Of a stretch of 64,000 nucleotides of DNA, positions 24,554 through 33,570 are shown piece by piece. Position numbers and translations under genes: made by a program. The DNA comes from Bordetella sp. H567 (GTDB lineage Bacteria > Pseudomonadota > Gammaproteobacteria > Burkholderiales > Burkholderiaceae_B): contig NZ_CP012334.1 in the NCBI RefSeq assembly GCF_001704295.1, positions 1,624,084 to 1,688,083 of the forward strand. The letters are read 5' to 3'. The notes under the pieces were generated by a model. That model ran no database searches. It was not told where the DNA came from and saw only the letters and a program-made list of their open reading frames with translations. Every line of letters starts with the position of its first letter. Position 1 is the stretch's first letter.

Positions 24554-26809
24554 ATGGGGAGCATCAGGCGGCTTTGGGTCATCGCGGCGCTGTGCGTGGC
24601 CGCGCTGGCGGGCTGCGGGCAGGAAAGCCCGATCAACAGCCCTTATCCGTCGGGCGCGGAAAAGGACAATACGCTGTATACGGCGTTCACCCGCAATTCC
24701 CCCAAGTACCTCGATCCCGCCAGTTCCTATTCGGTGGACGAGACGCCGTTCACCTACAACATCTACGAGCCGCTGTACGGCTACGACTACCTGGCGCGTC
24801 CGTACAAACTGGTCCCGCGCGCGGCGGCGCGCATCGATCCGCCCACCTATCTGGATGCCCAGGGGCACGTCTTGCCGGCGGACGCGCCCGGCGAGGCCAT
24901 CGCCGAGAGCGTGTACGAAATCCCGATTCGCCCGGGTATCCGCTTCCAGCCGCATCCGGCCTTTGCGCGCAACCCGGATGGCAGCTACGTCTATTTCCCG
25001 CTGCGGCCGGGCGAGCTGGACGACAAGTCGGCGATTCCGGATTTCCCGCGGACGGGAACCCGCGAGCTCACCGCCGACGATTATGTCTATGCGTTCCGCC
25101 GCCTGGCCAGCCCGCGCCTGGCGTCGCCGATTTATTCCCTGATGGCCGATTACGTCGTGGGCATGAAGGCGTATGGCGACCGGTTGCGGGCGCTGGACCA
25201 GGCCGCTCGCGCCAAGCAGCCCCCGGACGCGCGCGATCTACCGTGGCTGGACCTGCGCCAGGCCGGCTTCGACGGCGTGACCGCGCCCGATCCGCATACG
25301 CTGCGCATCCGCATCAAGGGCAAGTATCCGCAGTTCAAATACTGGCTGGCGATGACCTTCACCGCGCCGGTGCCCTGGGAGGCGGAACGCTTCTACAGCC
25401 AGCCCGGGATGGCGACGCGCAACCTGTCCTTGAATACCTGGCCGGTCGGGACGGGCCCCTACATGATGGTGGAGTCGCTGCAGAACCGCCGGCACGTCCT
25501 GGCGCGCAATCCGGATTTCCATGGCGAAGCCTATCCCTGCGACGGCGAGCCCGCCGACCGCGCCGCGGGACGCCTGGACGATTGCGGCAAGCCGACGCCT
25601 TTCATCGACCGCGTGGTCTTCAGCATCGAAAAGGAGTCGACACCGCTGGCCGGCAAGTTCATGCAGGGCTATTACGACATTCCGCAGGTGGAGCGCGGCG
25701 AATATGGCGTGTCGATGCTGGTGGCCGCGGGGGATTCGCCCGACAAGGCGGCGCTCTACCGCGAGCACGGCATCCAGCTGCCGACCACGGTGGAAACCCA
25801 GAACTGGTACTTGGGCTTCAACTGGAACGACCCGGTCGTGGGCAAGGGGGATACGCCGGAGCGGCAGGCGCGCAACCGCAAGCTGCGCCAGGCCATCAGC
25901 ATCGCCTTCGACTGGGAAGAGTACGTCGCGATCTTCGAGAACAGCCAGGCAGCGGTGGCGTACGGTCCCGTGCCGCCCGGCGTACTGGGCTACAAGCCCG
26001 CGCCGGAGGGCATCAACCCGGTCGTCTATGACGTGGTGGACGGCAAGCCGGTACGCAAGTCCATCGAGGTGGCCAGGAATCTGCTGGCCGAGGCAGGCTA
26101 CCCGGGCGGCCGCGACGCGGCGACGGGCGAACCGCTGGTGCTCCACTACGACGCCATGACGGGCATGGGGGCCAACCCGATGTTCGATTGGATGCGTCGG
26201 CAGCTGGACAAGCTGGGCATCCAGCTGGACGTGCGATCAACCGACTACAGCCGTTTCCAGGACAAGATGCGGCGCGGCACGGCGCAGATGTTCTTATGGG
26301 GCTGGAACGCGGATTATCCCGATGCGGAAAATTTCCTGTTCCTGCTGTACGGGCCCAACGCCAAGGCGGCGTCGGGCGGCGAAAACGCGGCCAATTACGC
26401 GAATCCCGAGTTCGACAAGCTGTTCGACCAGATGAAGTTCCTGGACGACGGCCCGCAGAAGGCCGCCATCATCGACCGCATGGTGGCGCTGGTGCAGCGG
26501 GACGCGCCCTGGATGTTCGGTTATTTCCCGATGTCGGCGGGGGCGTACCAGCAATGGGTGGGCAATGCCAAGCCGACGCAGATGGTGCGCAACACCCTGC
26601 AGTACATGAAGCTGGATACCGCCCTGCGGCTCAGGAAAATAGATGAATGGAACCGGCCGCTGTGGTGGCCGGTGCTCCTGCTCGCGGCGCTGGTCGTCCT
26701 GGCCATATGGCCCTCGTACCGCGTCATGCGCCGGCGCGAGAAGCAGACGGCCTTCGGCGATCACGCCCCGGCACCGGCAACGCCGTCCTCGGCCAGGGAG
26801 TCGACATGA
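24554..26809 (+). CDS. Peptide-type ABC transporter substrate-binding lipoprotein with C-terminal membrane anchor
   Basis: A 751-residue family 5 (OppA/DppA/YejA-like) binding protein. It starts with a lipoprotein signal, hydrophobic VIAALCVAALAGCGQ with lipobox Cys at about residue 21. The binding fold includes TYNIYEPLYGYDYLARPYKLVP, DDYVYAFRRLASP, GTGPYMMVE and QNWYLGFNWNDP. Unlike most family members it also has a C-terminal hydrophobic helix (WWPVLLLAALVVLAIWP, about 700-720) followed by RRRE, so it may be tethered at both ends. It is longer than usual (500-620). It is the first gene of a four-gene operon; its stop overlaps the permease start. Confidence 0.9.
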   Translation: MGSIRRLWVIAALCVAALAGCGQESPINSPYPSGAEKDNTLYTAFTRNSPKYLDPASSYSVDETPFTYNIYEPLYGYDYLARPYKLVPRAAARIDPPTYLDAQGHVLPADAPGEAIAESVYEIPIRPGIRFQPHPAFARNPDGSYVYFPLRPGELDDKSAIPDFPRTGTRELTADDYVYAFRRLASPRLASPIYSLMADYVVGMKAYGDRLRALDQAARAKQPPDARDLPWLDLRQAGFDGVTAPDPHTLRIRIKGKYPQFKYWLAMTFTAPVPWEAERFYSQPGMATRNLSLNTWPVGTGPYMMVESLQNRRHVLARNPDFHGEAYPCDGEPADRAAGRLDDCGKPTPFIDRVVFSIEKESTPLAGKFMQGYYDIPQVERGEYGVSMLVAAGDSPDKAALYREHGIQLPTTVETQNWYLGFNWNDPVVGKGDTPERQARNRKLRQAISIAFDWEEYVAIFENSQAAVAYGPVPPGVLGYKPAPEGINPVVYDVVDGKPVRKSIEVARNLLAEAGYPGGRDAATGEPLVLHYDAMTGMGANPMFDWMRRQLDKLGIQLDVRSTDYSRFQDKMRRGTAQMFLWGWNADYPDAENFLFLLYGPNAKAASGGENAANYANPEFDKLFDQMKFLDDGPQKAAIIDRMVALVQRDAPWMFGYFPMSAGAYQQWVGNAKPTQMVRNTLQYMKLDTALRLRKIDEWNRPLWWPVLLLAALVVLAIWPSYRVMRRREKQTAFGDHAPAPATPSSAREST

Positions 26810-27783
26810 TCGCCTATATCGTTCGCCGGCTGCTGTACGGTGTGCTGATCCTCATCGGCGTGAACCTGTTCACCTTCGTGCTGTTCTTCGCGGTCAACAC
26901 GCCGGACGACATGGCGCGCCTGTCGATCGGCGGGCAGCGGGTCAGCCAGGATGCCATCGACAAATGGAAGGCCGAACGCGGCTACGACAAGCCGTTGTTC
27001 TACAACGCCGCGGCGCCGGATACCGGGCGCTTCACGGACACCATCTTCTACCAGCGCTCCGTGCCCTTGCTGCGCATGGACTTCGGCGCTTCCGATGCGG
27101 GCCGCGACATCGGCCGCGAGATCCGCACGCGCATGTGGCCCAGCCTGGCCCTGGCGGTGCCGACCTTCGTGCTGGGCTTGTGGGCCAGCATTGCGTTTTC
27201 GCTGCTGCTGGTGTTCTTCCGCGCCACGAAGCTGGATTTCTGGGGCGTGGTGCTGTGCGTCGTACTGCTCTCGATATCGGGACTGTTCTACATCATTGCC
27301 GGTCAGTGGATGTTCTCCAAGCTGTTGAGGCTGGTGCCGTATTCGGGCTTTGCGGGCGGGTGGGATGCCGTCAAGTTCCTGGCCCTGCCGGTGGTGGTGG
27401 CGGTGGTATCGCGGCTGGGGCCGGAAGCGCGCTTCTACCGCACGCTGTTTCTGGAGGAGATCGGCAAGGACTACGTACGCACGGCGCGCGCCAAGGGCCT
27501 GGGCGAAACCGCCGTGCTGTTTCGTCACGTGCTGCGCAATGCCTTGCTCCCCATCCTGACCGGCACCGTGGCGACGCTGCCGCTGCTGTTCATGGGCAGC
27601 CTGATCGCCGAATCCTTCTTCGGCATCCCCGGCCTGGGCAGCTACACCATCGACGCCATCAACGCGCAGGATTTTTCCATTGTGCGCGCGATGGTTTTCC
27701 TGGGATCCGCCCTGTATATCGTCGGCCTGATCATGGCCGATATTTCCTATACGCTGGCCGACCCCCGCGTGCGTTTCGAGTGA
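26806..27783 (+). CDS. Peptide-type ABC transporter permease 1 (DppB/YejB-like)
   Basis: A 325-residue inner-membrane permease. It opens with MIAYIVRRLLYGVLILIGVN, the standard start of DppB-type subunits, has about six membrane segments, and carries the EAA loop FYRTLFLEEIGKDYVRTARA-KGLGE that contacts the ATPase. The C-terminal part has FFGIPGLGSYTIDAI as in YejB and OppB. Its ATG overlaps the stop of the binding-protein gene (ATGA), and the next gene starts 5 bp after its stop. It forms the translocation path with the second permease. Confidence 0.93.
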   Translation: MIAYIVRRLLYGVLILIGVNLFTFVLFFAVNTPDDMARLSIGGQRVSQDAIDKWKAERGYDKPLFYNAAAPDTGRFTDTIFYQRSVPLLRMDFGASDAGRDIGREIRTRMWPSLALAVPTFVLGLWASIAFSLLLVFFRATKLDFWGVVLCVVLLSISGLFYIIAGQWMFSKLLRLVPYSGFAGGWDAVKFLALPVVVAVVSRLGPEARFYRTLFLEEIGKDYVRTARAKGLGETAVLFRHVLRNALLPILTGTVATLPLLFMGSLIAESFFGIPGLGSYTIDAINAQDFSIVRAMVFLGSALYIVGLIMADISYTLADPRVRFE

Positions 27784-27788
27784 CCGCC

Positions 27789-29315
27789 ATGCCTTTGATC
27801 GTTCTGCTCTGGACCGACGTCGCCCTGTACCTGATCGTGGCGGCGGTACTGGCGTATGCGTGGCACGTGCGCCGTACCTCCACGCTGCGCGCAACCTGGC
27901 TGCGTGTCGCGCAGGACGCCCCCGCGATGTGCGCCGCGGTGGTCCTGGCGGTGTTCGCCGTCATCGGGCTGCTGGATTCCGTGCATTACCGGCCGCGCCT
28001 GCCACCCCTGCCCGGGGCCCCCGCGCATGCGCCGGTGGCCTATGCGCCGTCGGCCCGTTCGCTGTTGGACGCGATGCTGGCCGATACCGTGCTGACCCGG
28101 CCGGAGAAGACCTATTCGGCGCCGCTGGCGGTGCGCCAGTTCACCAAGGAGACCATGCTGGTCGACGGCCATCCCACGCGCGACTTTCCGCGCTTGCGCG
28201 CCGGCGGAGCGCACCTGGCGGACCCGGACGCGCAACGGTGGCCGGACGCCGCGTGGCGCGCGGCCGCCGGCCTGGGCGGCGGCCTGCTGGCGGCGCTGGC
28301 GGCAGCCGCCGCGCTGGGCATGGCCTTGGCGCGGCGCCGCGCATCCTGGCGCGCCGCGATGCGCGACCTGCTGCGCGGCGATACGGACATACGGTGGCGG
28401 CCCATGTTCATCACCCTGTGCGGGCTGTGCGCCGCCGCCGGCATCCTGGCCGGGCTGGCCACCGGCTATCACCCCTTGGGTACGGACCGCACGGGCAATG
28501 ACGTGCTGTGGCAAGCCATCAAGAGCGTGCGCACCGCCCTGGTCATCGGCAGCCTGACCACGCTGGCCATGCTGCCCCCGGCCCTGGGCTTCGGCATCGC
28601 CGCGGGCTACTTCAAGGGCAAGGTCGACGACGCCATCACCTACCTGTACACCACGCTGACGTCCATTCCCGGCGTGCTGCTGGTGGCGGCCTGCGTGCTG
28701 ATGATGCAGGTCTATATCGACAACAACGCTGCCCGCTTCCCGACCTCGGCCGAGCGTGCGGACCTGCGTCTTTTCCTGCTGTGCCTGATCCTGGGACTGA
28801 CCGGCTGGGCGGGATTGTGCCGGCTGGTGCGGGCCGAGGTGCTGAAGCTGCGCGAACTGGAGTACGTGCAGGCCGCGCGCGCCTTCGGCGTATCGAAGTG
28901 GGGCATCATGCGGCGCCACCTGGTGCCCAATGTGATGCATATCGTGCTGATCACCGTGGTGCTGGAGTTTTCTTCCCTGGTGCTGTACGAAGCGGTGCTT
29001 TCCTATCTGGGGATAGGGGTGGACCCCAGCATGAATTCCTATGGCTCGATGATCAATGCCGCCCGCCTGGAAATGTCGATGGACCCGATGATCTGGTGGA
29101 ACCTGGGCGCCGCCTTCGTTTTCATGCTGGCGCTGGTGCTGTCCGCCAATCTGTTCGCCGACGGCGTGCGCGCCGCCTTCGACCCGCGCGCGCGCAAGTT
29201 CCGGGCGCGCCGCCTCCCCGTGCTGGCGCCGCCGCCCACGGGCGGGCTGTTCGCCATATCGCCGCTGGGCGCCGAGGCGCGCGAAGTCACGCGCCAGCGC
29301 GGAGAAAGGCAATGA
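27789..29315 (+). CDS. Peptide-type ABC transporter permease 2 (DppC/YejE-like), extended
   Basis: A 508-residue permease, well above the 300-340 usual for DppC/YejE. The conserved part is C-terminal: HPLGTDRTGNDVLWQAIKSV, the EAA loop RELEYVQAARAFGVSKWGIM and YEAVLSYLGIGVDPSMNSYG are typical. The first roughly 230 residues contain two or three extra hydrophobic segments and an Ala-rich linker. YejE-type subunits also have long N-terminal parts, which supports a YejABEF-like system. The stop overlaps the start of the ATPase gene. Confidence 0.9.
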   Translation: MPLIVLLWTDVALYLIVAAVLAYAWHVRRTSTLRATWLRVAQDAPAMCAAVVLAVFAVIGLLDSVHYRPRLPPLPGAPAHAPVAYAPSARSLLDAMLADTVLTRPEKTYSAPLAVRQFTKETMLVDGHPTRDFPRLRAGGAHLADPDAQRWPDAAWRAAAGLGGGLLAALAAAAALGMALARRRASWRAAMRDLLRGDTDIRWRPMFITLCGLCAAAGILAGLATGYHPLGTDRTGNDVLWQAIKSVRTALVIGSLTTLAMLPPALGFGIAAGYFKGKVDDAITYLYTTLTSIPGVLLVAACVLMMQVYIDNNAARFPTSAERADLRLFLLCLILGLTGWAGLCRLVRAEVLKLRELEYVQAARAFGVSKWGIMRRHLVPNVMHIVLITVVLEFSSLVLYEAVLSYLGIGVDPSMNSYGSMINAARLEMSMDPMIWWNLGAAFVFMLALVLSANLFADGVRAAFDPRARKFRARRLPVLAPPPTGGLFAISPLGAEAREVTRQRGERQ

Positions 29316-31033
29316 GCGGGACCGGCAACGTGCTGCGGGTGGAAGACCTGCGCGTGGAGATCGCCGGCGAACGCGGCGTCGCGGTCGCGGTCAAGCGGCT
29401 GGCGCTGGCGATTTCGCGAGGGGAAACCTTCGCCCTGGTGGGCGAGTCCGGCAGCGGCAAGAGCGTCACCGCGCTGGCGCTGCTGCGCCTGCTGCCGGAC
29501 GCCGGCCGCATCGTCGCGGGCCAGGTAGACCTGGCGGGCGAAGATCTGAACCGGCTGCCCGAAAGCGCCATGCGGCGCGTGCGCGGCGGCCGTATCGGCA
29601 TCATCTTCCAGGAACCGTCCACCAGCCTGAACCCGGTGATGCGCGTGGGCGAGCAGATCGTGGAAACCTTGCGGGTGCACACCCCTTTGCGTGGCGAAGC
29701 GGCGCGCGCGCGCGCCATCGACTGGCTGCGGCGGGTCGGCATTCCCGAGCCCGAGCGGCGCATCGACGACTATCCCATGCAGTTCTCCGGTGGCCAGAAA
29801 CAGCGCGTGATGATCGCCATCGCGCTGGCGGCCGAGCCGATGCTGCTGATCGCCGACGAGCCGACCACCGCGCTGGACGTCACCGTCCAGGCTCAGGTGC
29901 TGGAGCTGCTGGCGAGCATCCAGCGCGACATGGGCATGGCCATGCTGCTGATCACCCATGACCTGGCGGTGGTGCGCAATGTGGCGCAGCATGTCGCCCT
30001 GATGCGGGCCGGCGAGATTGTCGAGTGCGCGCCGGCCGAACAGTTCTTCACCGCGCCGCGCCATCCCTATGCGCGCCAGCTGTTCGATGCGATCCCGGCC
30101 TTCGCCAAGCGCGGCCGCCCGCTGTCGGGCGGATCGGCCGCGGGCGCCGCCGCCGTCCATCCTTCCAATGGCGAGGAGGGCCCCGTGGTGCTGGACGTCC
30201 GCGACCTGGCGGTCCATTACGCCATTCGCAAGGGGCCCCTGCGCCGGATCAAGTCCTGGGTCAAGGCCGTGGACGGGCTGAGCTTCAGCTTGCGCGCCGG
30301 CGAAACGCTGGCCTTGCTGGGCGAGTCCGGTTGCGGCAAGACAACCACCGGCAAGGCGCTGCTGCGCCTGATCGAAGGCGCGCGCATCGGCGGGCACGCG
30401 ATGCTGGACGGCACCGACCTGATGCAGGCGCGGGGCCGCGCCCTGGCGCGGCTGCGGGAGAGCATCCAGATCGTTTTCCAGGATCCCTTCGCGTCGCTCA
30501 ATCCGCGCATGCGCGTGGGCGATATCCTGCTGGAAGGCGTGCTCGCGTTGCGGCGCGACCTGTCCCGGCAGGCCTGCACCGACCGGGTCGGGCGGCTACT
30601 GGCACGGGTGGGTTTGCCGGAGGACACCGCGGCACGCTACCCGCATGAGTTTTCCGGCGGCCAGCGCCAACGCATCGCGATTGCCCGCGCGCTGGCGGTA
30701 GAGCCCAAGGTGCTCATCTGCGACGAGCCGACGTCCGCGCTGGATGTCTCCATCCAGGCACAAATCCTGGATCTGCTGCGCGACCTGCAGCGCGAGCTGG
30801 GCATTGCCTATTTGTTCATTACGCACAACTTCAGCGTGGTCGAATACCTGGCCGACCGCATCGCGGTCATGCACGGAGGCCGTATCGTGGAACTGGACGA
30901 CACCGCGACCGTGCTGCGGGCGCCTCGGCACGAGGTGACGCGGCGCCTGCTGGCCGCGGTGCCACGGCTGGATTTCGGCGCCAGCGAGCTGCCGGGGGAC
31001 GGACGGCCCCCCCTTCCGGCGGAAACGCTGTAG
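29312..31033 (+). CDS. Peptide-type ABC transporter ATPase with two nucleotide-binding domains (YejF-like)
   Basis: A 573-residue fusion of two ATP-binding domains of the Opp/Dpp type. Domain 1: Walker A GESGSGKS, signature [12 protein letters not shown], Walker [14 protein letters not shown]. Domain 2: Walker A GESGCGKT, signature [15 protein letters not shown], Walker [14 protein letters not shown]. Both are complete, so both sites should hydrolyse ATP. One fused ATPase with two permeases and one binding protein is the arrangement of YejABEF, which imports oligopeptides such as microcin C in enterics. It is the last gene of the operon. Confidence 0.93.
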   Translation: MSGTGNVLRVEDLRVEIAGERGVAVAVKRLALAISRGETFALVGESGSGKSVTALALLRLLPDAGRIVAGQVDLAGEDLNRLPESAMRRVRGGRIGIIFQEPSTSLNPVMRVGEQIVETLRVHTPLRGEAARARAIDWLRRVGIPEPERRIDDYPMQFSGGQKQRVMIAIALAAEPMLLIADEPTTALDVTVQAQVLELLASIQRDMGMAMLLITHDLAVVRNVAQHVALMRAGEIVECAPAEQFFTAPRHPYARQLFDAIPAFAKRGRPLSGGSAAGAAAVHPSNGEEGPVVLDVRDLAVHYAIRKGPLRRIKSWVKAVDGLSFSLRAGETLALLGESGCGKTTTGKALLRLIEGARIGGHAMLDGTDLMQARGRALARLRESIQIVFQDPFASLNPRMRVGDILLEGVLALRRDLSRQACTDRVGRLLARVGLPEDTAARYPHEFSGGQRQRIAIARALAVEPKVLICDEPTSALDVSIQAQILDLLRDLQRELGIAYLFITHNFSVVEYLADRIAVMHGGRIVELDDTATVLRAPRHEVTRRLLAAVPRLDFGASELPGDGRPPLPAETL

Positions 31034-31184
31034 CATTGAACATTGCCTGTTGCGCGTGCGCGACATCGCGCCGCGCGGCCGCGGCATCCTGGCGTACTAT
31101 TCGGCGACTTCGTCCTGGTCCGGATGGCCAGCGGGAAACGCGGCCGGGCTTGTATCGGCGGCGGCTGCCGCCATATTCCCCTCT

Positions 31185-31646
31185 ATGAAAGTATTCGACC
31201 TGCAATGCGACGAGCAGGGCCATCTCTTCGAAGGCTGGTTCGCTTCGCATGAAAACTACGACGAACAGCAGGCGCGCGGCCTGGTGTCATGCCCCATGTG
31301 CGGCGCGAACAAGGTGTCCAAGCGCCTGTCCGCGCCCCATTTGAACGTGTCCCACCTGAAGGCGCCGGAAACGCCGCCGCAGGCCGCAACCGCCGCTTCC
31401 GGTGGCGAGTCCACGGACATGGCTCGCCTGCAGGCGGCCGTCCTGCAACAGGTGCGCGACATGGTCCGCAAGGCGGAAAACGTCGGTCCGCGCTTCGCCG
31501 AGGAAGCACGCCGCATCCATGAAGGTGAGGCGGACGAGCGCCCGATACGCGGCACATCCACGCCGGAAGAGCGCCGGGCGCTGTCCGAGGACGGCATCGA
31601 TTTCATGGCGCTGCCGGATATTTTCGACGACGACAGGCTGCAATAA
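31185..31646 (+). CDS. DUF1178 family protein
   Basis: A 153-residue cytoplasmic protein. The N-terminal MKVFDLQCDEQGHLFEGWF followed by SCPMCGANKVSKRLSAP matches DUF1178, whose first part resembles a small zinc ribbon (one Cys near residue 8, CPMC pair near 37). The C-terminal GPRFAEEARRIHEGEADERPIRG and the ELLE-like end are also family features. Function is unknown. It stands alone, 150 bp after the ABC operon and convergent with the unrecognised gene that follows. Confidence 0.85.
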   Translation: MKVFDLQCDEQGHLFEGWFASHENYDEQQARGLVSCPMCGANKVSKRLSAPHLNVSHLKAPETPPQAATAASGGESTDMARLQAAVLQQVRDMVRKAENVGPRFAEEARRIHEGEADERPIRGTSTPEERRALSEDGIDFMALPDIFDDDRLQ

Positions 31647-31662
31647 GCCCTGCGCCGGGGCG

Positions 31663-32655
31663 CTACGACGCCTGCGCCGCGAGCGGCGCGTCGGACGGCG
31701 GGTCTCCCGCCTTGGGCACCGCCGCGATGCTGCGGCCATCCTCGGATTTCCACAGGTGGTAGTCGACGTTCAACTCGGGGCGCCCATGCAGGCGCAGGAT
31801 GTTGACGATGTGTTCGGCCGCGCGGGGCCCGTGGGCAAGAACGTATTCGCCGCCGGGGGCCGGCCGTATGCGCCAATGGCCGTGGGTCCTGTCCACATCG
31901 CCGGCAAACTTCGCACCGGCCTTGCCCAGGCGGAGGAACCTCATGTCGTCCCAATACCCCAGGGCGATGCCTTCGCGGGTGGCCAGGGCCGATAGGGACG
32001 CTGCCGTTGCCCGCCGTTCAGCGGCGTCTGTCCGGGAAGCCACGGGGCTGGCAAGGTTGCCGGCCGCGGGCTGTGACGATTCGGCTGTCTGCAGGGCGAG
32101 CGCCGCGTCCCGCTGTCGGCGGCCCCAGTCGGTGATCCCGCCGTCCTTGCCGTAGGCGCGAAAGACCGTCCCGTGGTCGTAGCCGTACAGGTCGCAGAAC
32201 AGTGTGCGGGACATCTTGCCCACGGTCCTGCCCAGCCGTTTGTCCGCCAAGTCGAAATCTTCCGGTTTCAACACGGTCTTGTGTTCGATGGGTTGCCTGG
32301 CCGCATCCCGGTCGCCCGGAGCGAGGAGGGTACCCGTGTCGATCTTGCGTCCCAACTCCGTCAGCTTGCCTTCGGCGTCGACGAAGTTGGCCAGGGTCCA
32401 TTTCGACACGCCGACGTTCGTGGCGCATTCGCGCAGGCCACGACATTTTTCGTGGAGCATGAGCAGGGCGGCGTTGCGTACGGTGTCAGCGGTGACCGGG
32501 CGTCGCAACTGGGGCGGGAGCTGCCCCTTGACGCGCTTGTTGCGGTGCCGGGGTGCGCGGGGCGGCGGGCCGCCGCGCGCCACGAATGGCGCGCCGGACG
32601 GCTGCGTATCGGCCGGCGGGCGGGGGGCGTGAGAAGATCCTTGGATGGGGAACAT
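31663..32655 (-). CDS. Unrecognised protein with a duplicated helix-turn-helix-like segment
   Basis: A 330-residue protein I do not recognise. Residues 1-50 are Pro/Arg/Gly-rich and basic, probably disordered. Two segments look like copies of one unit: 80-104 (NVGVSKWTLANF... GKLTELGRK) and 156-180 (LYGYDHGTVFRAY... GGITDWGRR), sharing G, T, G, T, G and R at equal spacing and a helix-turn-helix look. A linker of about 60 Ala/Ser-rich residues follows, then a C-terminal region (about 215-315) with GYWDDMRFLRLG and HGHWRIRPAPGGEYVLAHG. No signal peptide or membrane segment is visible. The start at 32655 has a GAGGT ribosome site; the open frame continues further upstream. It is flanked by conserved core genes. 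Confidence 0.6.
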   Translation of the reverse strand: MFPIQGSSHAPRPPADTQPSGAPFVARGGPPPRAPRHRNKRVKGQLPPQLRRPVTADTVRNAALLMLHEKCRGLRECATNVGVSKWTLANFVDAEGKLTELGRKIDTGTLLAPGDRDAARQPIEHKTVLKPEDFDLADKRLGRTVGKMSRTLFCDLYGYDHGTVFRAYGKDGGITDWGRRQRDAALALQTAESSQPAAGNLASPVASRTDAAERRATAASLSALATREGIALGYWDDMRFLRLGKAGAKFAGDVDRTHGHWRIRPAPGGEYVLAHGPRAAEHIVNILRLHGRPELNVDYHLWKSEDGRSIAAVPKAGDPPSDAPLAAQAS

Positions 32656-32836
32656 GGCGGCGACCTCGTATTCGAAGACATCGTTGCGGCGGAATCTGCC
32701 GTCCACGCCGGCGCCGTGCCGGATGGACGAAGCCCATGGGTCGGCCGGCGGCCACGGCGGTTCCGCGCCGCAGGGGCGCTTCGTCCCGTTTCCATGCGCA
32801 AGCGCAGCCCCATGCCGGGCACGCAACGCAAAAGCA

Positions 32837-32859
32837 AAGGCCCTCCATCGGAGGGCCTT
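32837..32859 (-). terminator. Intrinsic terminator after efp
   Basis: Minus strand: aaggccctcc, loop gat, ggagggcctt, then tgctttt. A 10-bp perfect stem with a short T-rich tail, about 50 bp past the efp stop. The 250-bp gap 32656-32907 holds this and, further left, only the 5' region of the unrecognised gene. Confidence 0.8.
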
Positions 32860-32907
32860 GCTTCAGGTCGGCGCGGACGGCGCGGGAACGCCGTAGGGCA
32901 ACCGCGC

Positions 32908-33468
32908 TTAGTTGTTCACGCGGCTGCGGTATTCGCCGGTCCGGGTGTCGATTTCGATCTTGTCACCGATCGCGCAAAACAGCGGCACGTTGATGTCGTA
33001 GCCGGTGTTGATCTTGGCCGGCTTGAGCACCTTGCCCGAGGTATCGCCGCGCACGGCGGGCTCGGTGTAGGTGATCTCGCGCACCACGCTGGTCGGCAGC
33101 TCCACCGAGATGGCCCGGCCGTCGTAGAACACGACTTCGACCGGCATGCCTTCTTCCAGGTAGTTGAGCGCGTCGCCCATGCTTTCGGCTTCGATCTCGT
33201 ACTGGTTGTATTCCTCGTCCATGAAGACGTACATCGGGTCGCCGAAGTAGGAGTACGTGCATTCCTTGCGGTCCAGCACGACGACGTCGAATTTTTCGTC
33301 GGCCTTGTAGACCGATTCGCTGCCGGCGGCGGTAAGCAGGTTCTTGAACTTCAGCTTGACCACGGCCGCGTTGCGGCCCGACTTGTTGTATTCGGCCTTC
33401 TGGACCACGAGCGGATCCTTGCCGACCATGACCACGTTGCCGACTCGCAATTCCTGAGCGGTTTTCAT
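32908..33468 (-). CDS. efp: Elongation factor P (arginine-32 type)
   Basis: A 186-residue translation factor that rescues ribosomes stalled on polyproline. Three beta-barrel domains are intact, with the family end ending in GEYRSRV. The loop that reaches the peptidyl-transferase centre reads [12 protein letters not shown], with Arg32 at the tip in place of the Lys of E. coli. This is the type activated by rhamnosylation, and the enzyme for that, EarP, is encoded directly upstream. The gap to earP is 102 bp. A strong terminator follows. Confidence 0.97.
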   Translation of the reverse strand: MKTAQELRVGNVVMVGKDPLVVQKAEYNKSGRNAAVVKLKFKNLLTAAGSESVYKADEKFDVVVLDRKECTYSYFGDPMYVFMDEEYNQYEIEAESMGDALNYLEEGMPVEVVFYDGRAISVELPTSVVREITYTEPAVRGDTSGKVLKPAKINTGYDINVPLFCAIGDKIEIDTRTGEYRSRVNN

Positions 33469-33570
33469 CGATTAAAAACTCCGGGGAGATTCCTGGTTCT
33501 ACCCGGTCCGGCCACGATGTCGGAACGGGAGCAGACGGTTGCCTGGCCTATGCCTGCAAAACCCATGAGT

